Assembly: GCA_026168455.1 (NCBI GenBank)
Contig: CM047427.1
Coordinates: 65,848,162-65,912,161 of the forward strand
DNA: 64,000 nt
Source of the DNA: Theocolax elegans
Lineage: Eukaryota > Arthropoda > Insecta > Hymenoptera > Cerocephalidae
Direction of reading: 5' to 3'
Shown in pieces: positions 51,203-62,599 of the stretch. A program made the position numbers and the translations under genes. A model generated the notes under the pieces. It did no database searches, was not told where the DNA came from, and saw only the letters and a program-made list of their open reading frames with translations. Positions within the stretch are counted from its first letter, which is position 1. Each line of letters begins with the position of its first letter.

Positions 51203-51875
51203 CACCCAAACAAAATATTTCAATACACCGACCGTCTTCGGAGGAAGTTTTCCTACAGGGCATTTATCCCACTGCGTTTGGCCAAAGATTTTCTCTCCTC
51301 CGCGGACATAACCCCGGGCAAATATATGAGAAGTAAGAAAAGCACAGTTCAAATGGAAATGGAAAATAATTAGGGTGTGGGTGGATAAGTAAAAACTCTA
51401 TAACCTAGGGTGTGAGTGGAAACTTATACCAAAATTTAAAAAAATGTACAATATTTTATTTAAACCATTTTTATATAAATGTATTGTTTAACTGTTAACA
51501 TTACACAATATATATTTAATGAAGTGATTCTGAAATCCCTGCAATAGAGTATGTCGATAAAAATTATAGTATATTATATTATAATTTATTAGAATAAGTT
51601 AGGGTATAAATAAATTAGCTACTAAGCTTTGGATAATAGATAAAATTTATATAAAAGTTCAGAAATATTTCAAGAAATAGCGAAATTAATAATTTATATA
51701 TTTAATCCACAGACTTGGCTACTTAATCAATTTCATATCCAGGATAGAAAATAGTTACTTGGGTTAGTGTAAGCAATTTAATTAATGTTTAATATTAATA
51801 ATATAAAAATAACAGGTAGTTTTTAAAAAGCGTTACATTATGCATGTAAGAAACGGAAACTTATTTTATACTTAC

Positions 51876-52536
51876 AAGGGGAGTACTTGACCTCCGGGAA
51901 ACGAATCTTATCCTAACTTTGATATGTCTTTTATAATATAAAAATGTGAAGAAAGCCAAGTTATCTCTTGCCAATGGCCACTTTTACGGGAGTTATTCGA
52001 TATCTAATAATAATATTAGTAAAAATTACTTCCAATTTAATCGCTTATAATTCAAAAACAATTAAAGATAGGTACTCAAATAAAAAACCAGAAGACAGTT
52101 AAGTTCAAGTAAATATGGTTTGAAAAAAAGAAGCTCAAATTGCTTAATTTGGAGCAAAATTATGAAGCAAATAAAAATTGAAGAAATTTTAACCAAAATT
52201 TAATATGAAAAATTTATTGTTTCTTTTCGCCTAATAATCTTTAATTTCTTATTTTCTTCATAACTTTGCTCCAAATTAAGCAATTAGAGCTTCTTTTTTT
52301 CAAACCATATCTACTTGAACTCAACTTTCTTCTGGTTTTTGGTTTGAGTGCCTATCTCTATTTGTTTCCGAGTTGTAAGCGATCAAATTGTTGTTCAAAT
52401 CATTATTAGATGTCGAATAACTCTTGTAAAAGTGGCCATTGGCAAGATATAATTTGGCTTTCTTCATATTTGTATATTATAAAAGACATACCAAAGTTAG
52501 GATAAGATCCGTTTCCCGGAGGTCAAGTACTCCCCT
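51876..52536. mobile_element. Long fold-back element with arms of about 300 bp
   Basis: The left end, AAGGGGAGTACTTGACCTCC, is matched in reverse complement by the right end at 52517-52536. The pairing continues through AACTTTGATATGTCTTTTAT, TGGCCACTTTTAC and, near the centre, AAGAAGCTC...TTGCTTAATTTGGAG. Arms are around 85-90% similar by eye and together cover nearly the whole 660 bp. There is no coding frame. Confidence 0.85.
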
Positions 52537-52559
52537 TATTAGTGTATAGATTGTATATT

Positions 52560-54500
52560 AACAGAAATGCCTATATTTTATTGTATATTACGAATTTTTA
52601 CTAGCACAACATAAATAACATTATTCGATAATGAAATGCAGTATGCTTAAGAATGAAAGTAAGAAACTTATATTTTTAGTATACAAATCATTTGCGTAAG
52701 TTATTGAATTTGAGTGTCTTCTTATAATTAAAATTGTGTTTACGATTGAAGAAATACACTTATCTTATTCGAAAGGTACATCTAACAAAAGACTGAGCAT
52801 TATATAATATATCTTTGTACATCATACTTTTGTCGATAGAGCTTAAGTTGATGCTTTCGTCTATTGATCAATAATTATAATAAATATACATAGTTGTATA
52901 TATATATATAGTTATATACAATTATAAAACAATATTTGCATATTATTTAATAATAATTACATATTCACATTATATAGATTTGTATACACATAATAATTAG
53001 TTTTGTACCTTCCCCAGCCAATGAAACATATACATTTGCACTTTTGCGAGACTACGGCTTTTGACCATCGATTAATCAAGTCGAAGCACCAATTACGTTC
53101 ACTCGCTGTATGCAAATAAGTGCGTGCCCGAAATGCAGGGTTCCTACAGTTCCTCTCTGTAAAACGCGAGCGCATGTTAATTTGCAAAATAAGAATGATT
53201 CGTAGCTGATATCATAAATCCATCGAGAATCTAAAATCTTTGATCACTTATACTAATGACGTTTTAACAAAAACGTATCATTAATTAGTGTATTAAAAAT
53301 AATATAGAATCAATTAAAGTGCTGTATAGGTTTTATATATTTATAGATTTAAAAAAGATATACAACCACTGATCATCAATCATTTTACACGTAACTATTA
53401 ATCTTTAACTTTGGCTCACTTTATACTGTGTATAATAAAACATTATTTACCCAAACGTATCACATTGAACCTTGCAAGTGAGATATTAATAAGATGTTTA
53501 ATGCAATTAAAGTATATAATAATAAAACAGTTTTAAATTAGAAAAATAATAATTTTGAAATAAAAATATTTCCAACCCAAATAGAGATTATTTATATTAA
53601 AAACTATATTAATTTTGATGTAGCGTAGATAGACATAAATGCTCGTGTAAGCAAGACAGAGGAAAATCGATGGTATTATATAAGAAAGTCGACGAAAAGA
53701 ATGAAACCGATGGACACGAACAAAAATTTTATGTCGGTACAAAAAGTGAAAAAAAAAAAATTGTGCACTCTCTGGACGATTATTCGTTAGTTTAGATATA
53801 ACGGACGCGCAGACAAACGCCATATATGGTGAAATGGGAGAGGAACTCGAATATAAGAGAAACAAACGCAGAGGGATTACAACAGTCGCGAAAACAAATC
53901 CATGAGTATCGAGTACATATTTGTAACTTCACGAGCAGATAATCGGCTTATTCGAAAATACCTTTGACCACCCGAACGCGTGTAAATTCTTCAATGTAGA
54001 TGTATATAGAAAAATATAAGCATGTCGTGTTTTATTTCATTGCGTTCCTAGTTATTAATTAAATTCGCTTGACAACGTGTACATACAATTTTTCATTTAA
54101 ATACATGAATGTATAGATGTAACACATCATAACATTATCAAAGATCAAGTTATATCTTCATAAAAAAGTCAACTCGGAATACGAAATTGTTTATGATATA
54201 AAAAAATTATTTTAATAAATATACAATAACAAATGCGTGATGTATAAAGTTTACAATGACTTTTACTAGGTAACGATTATTAATTTATTAGAATCGTATG
54301 CTATTTTTGAAAAAGTACGAATTTCACACTGATATTGATCGACCGATGATATAATACTGAACTCTATAAAACGGTATCTTACTGTTTAAGATTCAAAATT
54401 CGATGTGTGTTGTATCTATACGCTTTAAAAATTCGTCTAAATTTATAAAAACATATAGCTATTTGACTAATGCGTAAAACAAAGCAATTTACGTTAAAGA
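52560..54500. other. AT-rich stretch, no gene seen
   Basis: No recognisable gene or element. A GC-richer patch at about 53040-53180 and the minus frames at 52957-53187 and 53533-53865 are AT-coded and resemble no family. Confidence 0.5.
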
Positions 54501-54513
54501 AATTACTATTAAT

Positions 54514-54678
54514 TTATGAGTCTTTGAATTCGCCTGTATCGGGGTCGAGAGCCACGTGAAAGACATGCAACGACGAAGGAGTGGTGACTCCTCCTTTCGA
54601 CCATCGCCACGTGCGTGCAGAAAGCAACATTAAGTGATTTACAGCTGACGTGTCGAGGCGGTAGATCGAACGGTCACG
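54514..54678 (-). CDS. Candidate terminal coding exon, unrecognised protein
   Basis: On the minus strand a textbook acceptor (a long pyrimidine tract ending TTTAG, AG complement at 54679-54680) is followed at once by a 54-codon open frame to TAA. It begins RDRSIYRLDTSAV and ends HVALDPDTGEFKDS. The composition is protein-like, and the island is GC-richer than its flanks. No family is recognised with confidence; the DPDTGEF end is faintly reminiscent of the tail of Cdc42-binding motifs but lacks their key residues. The upstream exons to which it would join are uncertain. The alternative is that this is a regulatory island: it contains two CACGTG boxes at 54553 and 54608. Confidence 0.32.
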   Translation of the reverse strand, partial: RDRSIYRLDTSAVNHLMLLSARTWRWSKGGVTTPSSLHVFHVALDPDTGEFKDS

Positions 54679-55198
54679 CTAAACGGAAAAAGGGGAACTC
54701 CGCGAGTTTCCGATGATATTTATCGTGATCGTTATCATGAACTCTTGTTATAACCGAACAAGGAATCCATTTTGATAACTAATTTTTATCAGAATCAGCT
54801 TTCCATGCTCTCATTTAGTATATAAAAAGAGGATTGATTTAGATTTTACTGTACGTCGTTGTGTTTCTTCTATTTTTACTCGAGCATGTTAAAATATACT
54901 CGTCTTCACCCTGTAAAACTTGAATTCAAACGTAACTTCGAGGTGCTTTGAAAGACGTTGCTTTGAAACAAACACCAGTAGAAGTCAAGGATAAAAGTGT
55001 ATATATAGCATTTTCTCCCTTGTAGAATAATAGAGTAAAGAAACATCTTTGTCGGTTAACCGAATTGAGCAACATCTAGCTCATTTTAGTACTTTGAGAT
55101 GTACTTCGCTATACGTTGAAAGACATTATTTATTTTCTTATTACATCTTGCATATTGTGTGAGTATATGAAATAGGGTACGATTCGTATTGATTATTA

Positions 55199-55444
55199 TT
55201 TAATATTCGGCGAATAAAAACGCCAGACTTTCACTCTATATTCAATTTTATTATTTCTTATTAAACTGATGCCATGCCTTTTACTGCTTATATACCATCT
55301 GCGTGGGCTCCATCCTTTCACGAGTCTACCGATGATCAAGTCGCCTATTTCGTCGAGCTGTTTCCGCCGTAATACTTTTTCAAAATATGTCTGCGTTTCT
55401 CCAAATACTATTCTTCCATCGGTCAGACGGATTTCGGGGTTGAC
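55199..55444 (-). other. Minus-strand open frame, possible internal exon
   Basis: An 82-codon frame without a start codon runs on the minus strand from just after a TGA to a TAA. It includes RLTDGRIVFGETQTYFEKVL and DEIGDLIIGRLVKGWSP. A pyrimidine-rich stretch ending CCTGAG could be its acceptor. Candidate donors in phase with the exon at 54514-54678 are weak (GTATTA, GTGAAA). Composition looks protein-like, but a frame of this length can occur by chance in a GC-richer island. Confidence 0.22.
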
Positions 55445-55838
55445 TCAGGCAAGCGTGATTATCACGAGAGGACGAGAGCGGAAACGTCGATTGTCGTCTT
55501 CTTATACGTAATCTCTCTTTTGTGAATTACCCGAATTTTCATCGATTGACCTTTCTGGATCTCGCAAAGTTCAATTTTTTTTATTATTATTATTGGTCTG
55601 CAGACCAGACTGATCGAATACTGTTAACTACCAAGCGTGGAATGGTAAATAATTATAATAGTCGTGTAAACAAAGATTATTAACGATGGTTATAATAATT
55701 TGTTCATAAAGCTAGTTAAATTGCACATATTAAGAGGAAATGACAGTAGAGGCAGATATCTTTGTTAATTAACATATTGTATTTACATAGACATTAGGCA
55801 AACAGGTTGATTCGAAAGATATACAGAGGTTCCGGTAC

Positions 55839-55970
55839 TCTTGGCGTTTCGCGACTTGTCGTAAGAAGGACGGAAACACTTCCACAGAAGACAAAGAGAC
55901 AAAGTACAGCCAGAAACTGGGGTAATTCGTAGGCTAGGAGAAGAACGGACAAGCCCGTGGCGTGCGCCAT
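55839..55970 (-). other. Possible first exon with signal-peptide-like N-terminus
   Basis: The minus-strand ATG at 55970, preceded by an in-frame stop, opens MAHATGLSVLL followed by a strongly hydrophobic segment (LPQFLAVLCLFVFCGSVSVL). A possible donor (AGA|GTACCG) closes it in phase 0 after 44 codons. It lies upstream of the two candidate minus-strand exons, but phase agreement with the 55444 frame is not obvious. Other frames here are also open, so the call is weak. Confidence 0.18.
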
Positions 55971-56399
55971 AAATGCGGCCCGTATTCACCGCAGATAGGG
56001 GTGTGATTCATGGGTGGACAAGTGGCAGCCCAGGCCGCGATCTATAGATTTGCGGCCCCGATACGCGAGACATTTCGTATTTCCTCTGCCTCGTTTTATC
56101 CCGTTACCTCGCTCCGTCGCTCGAGACTTCACCTAGCCCTTAGCGCTAAGCACGCGAAGCCTCCATACGTTTCTCATTCCTCGTGGATAGATAAACTGCG
56201 TGTCTTTCGCTTATTTCTTCTCATCGTCTTTCTCGTTCAGCTAATTTCTTTCTCCTCTGAGCTACCAGCTACCCATAACACGGAATTATATCGTCCACTA
56301 ACTTTTGCTAATATTATCTTATACGCACTAGTACGAAGCGACTTTTACGAATTTGAATTATGCGATTATCATCGCTGATCTGCCTCACTTATATATAAA

Positions 56400-58840
56400 A
56401 TAAGTGATAACAATGTTTGTACTACATCAAGATTTTTATTGATCAGTCTATCAATATTTGCCACTATTAGTATATTAAATAAAGAATCTTCAGTGGTAAG
56501 ACAAGTTCAGAAATCTAATTAAATTTCAAAAAAATGCGTATAATAATGGTCGACCGTGGTATTGATAAGAATTACAACAATCTTTGTACCCAAGAAACAT
56601 ATGTGCTCGTAGAATACTAGTATATAAGAAATTAGAAAACGTCGATATAAACGATCGTTAAATATCGATCGGTTTGCTATTTTCAAATTCGGCATTTTGA
56701 CAAGAGCTTTTCCAACAGGTAGAATTATAGATGTATATAAAATATGTACATTCGCTATGCGCATTCTTTTTGAATGCAGAACAAAATAATTTTTTGCATT
56801 AAATTCGGCTGGTTTATATTTTTAATAATAAACTCCATATAAAGCGTTAAGAAAACGTATATTTTCCAAAGACAAATTGTTAATATAAAAGCATGATGCA
56901 TTGCAATATAACTAAACATTTTTTGAAAATATATGAAACTTGGTTCAGTATATCTAGCCAGATATAGACACAAATCGACCTGTTAGCTCACAAGGCTACT
57001 TTTCGCCTGTAGTCTAATTGACTTATCTATCTCACATTTTTGTCGCTTAATACTCATTAATAACGTGAAAATACGTCGGATCAAATATGATTGGACTGCT
57101 TTTTTCATTGATGAAAATACGAATGATGTCCTTGACTTATTAACGATAGAAGAAAAAATAATAATAATAATTAACTTTGATAAAATAATAAATTGTTTAA
57201 GCGGATAATCTCTTGAGACAACCTGCAAATAACAACTTATGTTTAGTTGCAACCAAATTAAAGTAGTCATTAAACTCTGATTAAACCAATTGTGTGGTCA
57301 CTATTTTTTTAAATGTACAAGAATAGTAATAATAATTGCATTAAAAATTTCATCACGTGAAAAAGATCTCGGAAATATAATATCAACTTGGAGTACTCTA
57401 TATATTAGATAAAAACATTTTATACGTTTACTTAAGTAAAATTGCATAAGTATATTTACAAATGACGATAAAAAATCCCTTATTTCCTGTGTCATTGATA
57501 AATTGTAAACTCAATAGAACAAAATCATAGGTTTTCGGTTATCTTACTCTTAAGCCAAATGACCCTTCTAGGTTCAGTTAAAATAAATTTTGAACAGATT
57601 TTTTAAAATTTACTACCAAATTGAACCTAAAAAAACTTTCTAAGCTTTTCGATAAAAACTTTTTTGAGATATTTCCGATACCGTCTGCTTAACTCATTCA
57701 AATATTTTAATTTATAATTTAACAATATTATCGGGTAAATTCATATTTATGTTACGAGATACAAATAATTAAATTATCAACATACCTTAAAGCAATAGTG
57801 AATACGAATAAACATGCGGAAGTAAGTGTTGAAGTATCAGCCACATTCTTCTAACATATCTTATTGATGTACATATTTTAAACAACTAACAAGTCGAATG
57901 GTACATTGAATGACCACGAACTTGCTCGTATTACTTATACATTATTTAACTTGACTGTGCAGTGTTGCATCCGCATATCTGAAACAGAAATGATAAGGAA
58001 AATATTAAAAATTATTTTTATTAAAAATTGTTTATTTTTTAAAGTAATAGATGATAGACTAATAATAATAAAATACGAAAAAAATAAATATTTTCAATTA
58101 AAAAAACTATTTATAATTTACTGTTTAATTGATTAAACTATATAAATATAAATTTCTTTCACTAATTAAATCATAGACATGAGAAATCGTTTTAAAGTTA
58201 CAAAATAAATGATAATAATATTAAATATTAAACTTAAGTTCCATTAATCAATTGACAATTGTATTAGATAATAATTATAAAATCATTGAAAATCGAAATT
58301 CTAATTAAATTTATAACGGTCAAATACTTAGATGTTTAATAATAGAATCTTCAAAGCCACGTCAAATCGAAAATAAGATATCTGTAGAGCTGGAAAAATA
58401 GGAAGCGGCTTAAATATAATATAAGACTGGAGGGAATGGTTGAATAAGTCAATAATACCTTTCCTCTAAATCCCTCATAAGCTAATCATATTTTATTTTA
58501 AAAATTTTATGTATTTCCCCGCCATGCCCCAACGCATTGTAGCTTCAGTTCCCCAACTGCCATTGCGCCGAGTGTGAAATAATTGTGACGTAACTTAGCG
58601 TTTCTTAATTCCTGAATAAATATTAATAATATTTCAAATAAAGTAATAAATTAATCAAGAAAGATAGTTAATAGCTTTTAAATAACGTTCACTTTTGCAT
58701 CATTTTAGAAACTACTAATTTGTATAGAATTATAGAAGATATTATTTGAAAGTATCATTATCTTTTTTACGTTTAAAAGTAAAATGTTAATTTATTTTTT
58801 TGATCAATCAATTCCTTATAGAACAGTGTCCATGTATAGA
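56400..58840. other. AT-rich stretch, no gene seen
   Basis: No recognisable coding exon, RNA gene or clear repeat family. Several AT-coded minus-strand frames of 60-95 codons between 56519 and 57495 have no protein-like character. Confidence 0.5.
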
Positions 58841-59047
58841 ACGTCATGTATCGAGGCGGAAGAGATCTAACATAAGAATAAAAAGATGGGAAGAAAAAGT
58901 GGAGAAAATACACGGCAAACAATTAAGTGCGATGAGCTTTTAATAAGAACGGAGACGGCTTCCCTTTCTCTCACTTGATGAGTGCTGTTCTTTGGCTTCC
59001 TCAGCGCGTGTAACAAGTGGTAATTTTCGACTCGAGATCGTCTGCAG

Positions 59048-59200
59048 GAACGGGATGAGGGAGAGGCGTACTATAAACGACGCGACGTTCCGGCATTGGA
59101 ATCGCCTACTGAGAGCCTAAGTGGCAATTCAGTTCACTCATTTTCTCGGGAAAGAGGGTGGATACAAGCCCCCGGAGTCGGACGACATGCGAACAGTTCA
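59048..59200 (+). other. Candidate internal exon, unrecognised
   Basis: An acceptor-like TCTGCAG|G (AG at 59046-59047) and a donor-like TTCA|GTAACA (GT at 59201) bracket exactly 51 open codons in a GC-rich island (about 58840-59220). The frame reads with a plausible mix of charged and polar residues (for example RRDVPALESPTESLSGNSVH). No family is recognised. The same island also contains CTATAAA at 59071 and could instead be a promoter. Confidence 0.22.
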
Positions 59201-59259
59201 GTAACACTGATTCGATTTTGGATTACATACTTGCTTTTCAATAAAAATTAAAAATTAAT

Positions 59260-61020
59260 AGTTCATAACACATTTTTTAATTAAAAACTTTTTGTTTTTT
59301 ATATTGAATCCTTCTAATTGGTAACAATAAATACACGCTTGTAATATCACACTTTCTATTGTTTTATCAATTTCACTTAAATATCGTAATAGTCATAAAT
59401 ACTAACATTACATTATTTAATCATTCCTAATACATTGCATATATTTAAGAATTGATGCTGATGCATTTTCAAAATTCAAATTTACAATGAAAGTAACTAA
59501 ATCATATTTATTAAATCTCTTTATGACTTGAAGTGTAACTGGTAAAATGAGCGAACCAAGTAATTCTCTGTTATTAAAGGTTAATTTCATTGGTTCGGTG
59601 ATATTTAATTTGAGTCCGATACCATAGACTTAGTTTCTATTATATTTTTAAGGGAAGGCAGGTTCGAACACATTAAAAAAAAACTTTGGTTTAATTTAAT
59701 AAATTACCTGACGAAATTGTTAAAACTTGTTTATGAACACATAATTGTAGGTTCTTGAATTATTATAGAGCTAATAAAGAATATATATTTATATATAAAT
59801 TATACCTAAGGTAACAACATAAATTGTAAGTGACAATTTTTAATATTATATTATTATTATACATATATTTACTTAAACGTAATCCTATATTTTTTCAGTA
59901 GTTTATATATAGATCATGTCAATTTTTGTAATAATAGAAGTATTTCACAAAGTTTTTGTTTTTATTGTTCAAAGTCATTAATTAAACTTTTCGTTAAATT
60001 TTTATATTTATCTAATTTTTATTTTTATTCGTATAAATAAACTTTAATATTAGATATACTTTTTCCAATTAATAAATTAATAACATTCTTTACTTTAGCT
60101 GCACATAATGTATGCCTTTCACAAATTAATTAGTTTCAGTTTGATAATATTGCGACATAAGTTAAATCGATTTATTCTGCAAGTTTTTGTGAGCACAATA
60201 ATTATGGAGTATATATTGTAAGTGAAAAAGAAAAATGGTGATTAGCTAGTTAGAAAAACGGTGAAAAGGAAAGGCTTTTTAACGAGACCAGCCTGTGGTT
60301 TATTAAAAAAAAATTTAAATTAATACACTGTCTGTTCCTCTTAATTACGATAAGCCTTTTTCATTTACAAATATTTTCATTTATCATAAATCCATAGTCT
60401 TTTAATGAGTTAGCATTATTGTAGTTAGTAATTAAAAAAAGGATAAATTAATGTTATAAAATATTTTTAATTGTCCAGAAACTATGCTTTCTCACTACTT
60501 ATTCTTTATGAACTGTAATTACTCTACAACATTAATACCACGTGATTTGTTCGCTAAGGATTTCATTACATTTTTGATATGTAGAACATTGTTCTTATTT
60601 CTTACAGTTTTAAGTCGACCGCTGGTTCGAACAACATTCTGATAAACCTTTTTAGAAAAAGAAATTGGAAAGCACGATCATGCTATAACAGAGCGAAGTA
60701 AAGATACCACGATTTGAAAAACATGTTGAATGTACGTCGTTTGTTTTTAAATGCGAATAATAATACTATATCCATTGAAATTAATTTAATGTAATTAAAA
60801 TATATTTTGTATGAAACGCAGTTTTTAAAAAGTAGACTTGCAAATTATAGAATAATTGTTGAAAAAAATGACCTGACTTATCAAGAATTTTGAAAGCTAA
60901 CTAAATTACATAAATACTACAACCACGTATTATGATAGACAATAATCACATTGCATTATTTAATTATATTGTCACATTTTTATTTAGTTTTTTTAATTTA
61001 TTTTAGTATCTCTCATTTTA
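59260..61020. other. AT-rich stretch, no gene seen
   Basis: Nothing recognisable; very AT-rich, with homopolymer and TA-rich runs. Confidence 0.5.
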
Positions 61021-61030
61021 TTCTGTTAAA

Positions 61031-61105
61031 TTTGGTGCTAATCACCGATGGATGTGGCATGATGACTTTCTGAAGAAAGCACTTGTAGAAAATACATTTT
61101 TTGAC
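61031..61105 (-). mobile_element. SINE tail fragment
   Basis: It matches only the 3' tail of the SINEs at 34.4 and 48.9 kb (GTGCTAATCA, then GAAGAAAGCACTTG and AAAATACATT). The tRNA-like head is absent, so this is a truncated copy. Confidence 0.7.
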
Positions 61106-61736
61106 TAATTTTTGTACATTGACAATTCTGTATATTTTTATATACAATATAAATAATAATTCTATAAAACATGTTTGTAAAACAATATTTTACAAATAAT
61201 TGAATATCTTAATTACTATAGATACAAAAATTATATTCTTTAGAAAAATAAAAAATTAAAACAAATATAAAAAGAAACTTCTTTCACTTTAGAAAAAAGT
61301 ATTTATTTTAAATTATCACGCTTTACACATATAGTTTTTGACAATAACGAAGTTATGTTAAGATTCATAAATTAAAAATTTGATTTTTTATTTGAATTTT
61401 TTTTCATGTACTTTGCACCAATAAAATTGATTTTAGATTAATAATTAGATCCTAGGATAAATAGCTTTTTTATGTTATTATTTTTTATTGAAGCTAAATG
61501 AATTTTTTGCTTGATATCTGTAATTATTTTCATTACAGATATTGAAATTTGAAATTTAGAAAATTTTGTCTAAATTATAGCAAAAGTGATTGACGGACAG
61601 TGTACATGCAATATATTTATTATACATTTATTATTTCACTACAAAGAGATCGAATTGATGTAGCACAGAGTAGAATAGGGATTCTAAATTCGACAAGGAG
61701 TGAAATTGACGTCTCGGGATGTGCGTGTTGTCAGTC

Positions 61737-61808
61737 TCTGGGTGGATTAATGGTAACGCCGCTGCTCGGTAACAAGAGATTGGAAGTTCAGATCTCCTAC
61801 GGGATATA
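61737..61808 (+). mobile_element. tRNA-like sequence, probably a second SINE type
   Basis: GGTGGATTAATGGTAACGCC resembles an A-box D-arm and GAAGTTCAGATCTCC a degenerate B box, at tRNA-like spacing. The ends do not pair as an acceptor stem, so this is more likely a tRNA-derived SINE head or tRNA relic than a functional tRNA gene. Confidence 0.4.
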
Positions 61809-62317
61809 AATATTTTCTAGTCGTATCTTACACTATTTTAATGCAATATAATAATTTGCTAAAAAATGGCACATGACATACAAGGATAAATTTTACTCTC
61901 TACTGTTATAAATGCATTTTGGATTGCTTATAAAATTAGTTTTAGAGACACAAAATTGTTATAATAGACAACCCTATCCAGATTAACTAACACTATTTTT
62001 AGTCTATTTAGTATTTCGTTTGGAAAACCATAGTTTGGATTAGAAATTAAAAAAGTCTTTGTATTATATGGAATATATATTTATTATGAAATTGTGTATA
62101 CTTTTGAACTGAATTTTTTTCCTTTTCCTTTGTTTGATTGTTGATATCCATACTGGAATTTATTATATGCTTTTTTAAAACTTTCTATTTAGTCACAACA
62201 TAATATGAAATTTGTTATTATTGCGTAATTGTATACAAAAACAAGAATTCATATAACATCGTCTTAAAATATATGCCTCTTTAATTTTTAAGATAATAGT
62301 TTTTAATTTGTTTTAAC

Positions 62318-62580
62318 GGGATGTACAATTCAAATTATAGGGATCTACACCTTTCACCGGCAGAATAATATTTAAAATATTCAATTACAAATTCATATGA
62401 ATAGTTTAAAATACACATATAAAGACATGACAATTAATCTATTGGAAAAAATATTATTCTTTTAATAATAAGTGAATAAACAAATTTTTGGTCGGTAATT
62501 TAGAGTAAAAAAAATATAAAGTTTTAACCAAAACACTATACGGATAGCGATTTAAAAATCTGAAAATATTTGGATATATT
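62318..62580. mobile_element. Second, diverged copy of the gene A intron 3 MITE
   Basis: After TTAA it starts CGGGATGT and shares, in order with the 14997 copy, ATCTACACCTTT, ATTCATATG.ATAGTTTAAAAT, GAATAAAC and TTTTGGTCGGTAAT. The right terminal repeat is not clearly recognisable, so the 3' limit is approximate. Confidence 0.65.
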
Positions 62581-62599
62581 ATTTAAAGTAGATCCATTC

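Noticed and set aside
56010..56378. 122-codon + frame starting with ATG
   Set aside because: No family resemblance; the second half is AT-coded, and the opposite strand has competing frames. Not enough to call a gene.
57530..57700. Short inverted repeat with TAGGTTCA and its complement
   Set aside because: Arms are too short and isolated to support an element.
59071..59134. Core promoter from CTATAAA and TTCAGT
   Set aside because: Spacing of about 60 nt is too long for a TATA-initiator pair.
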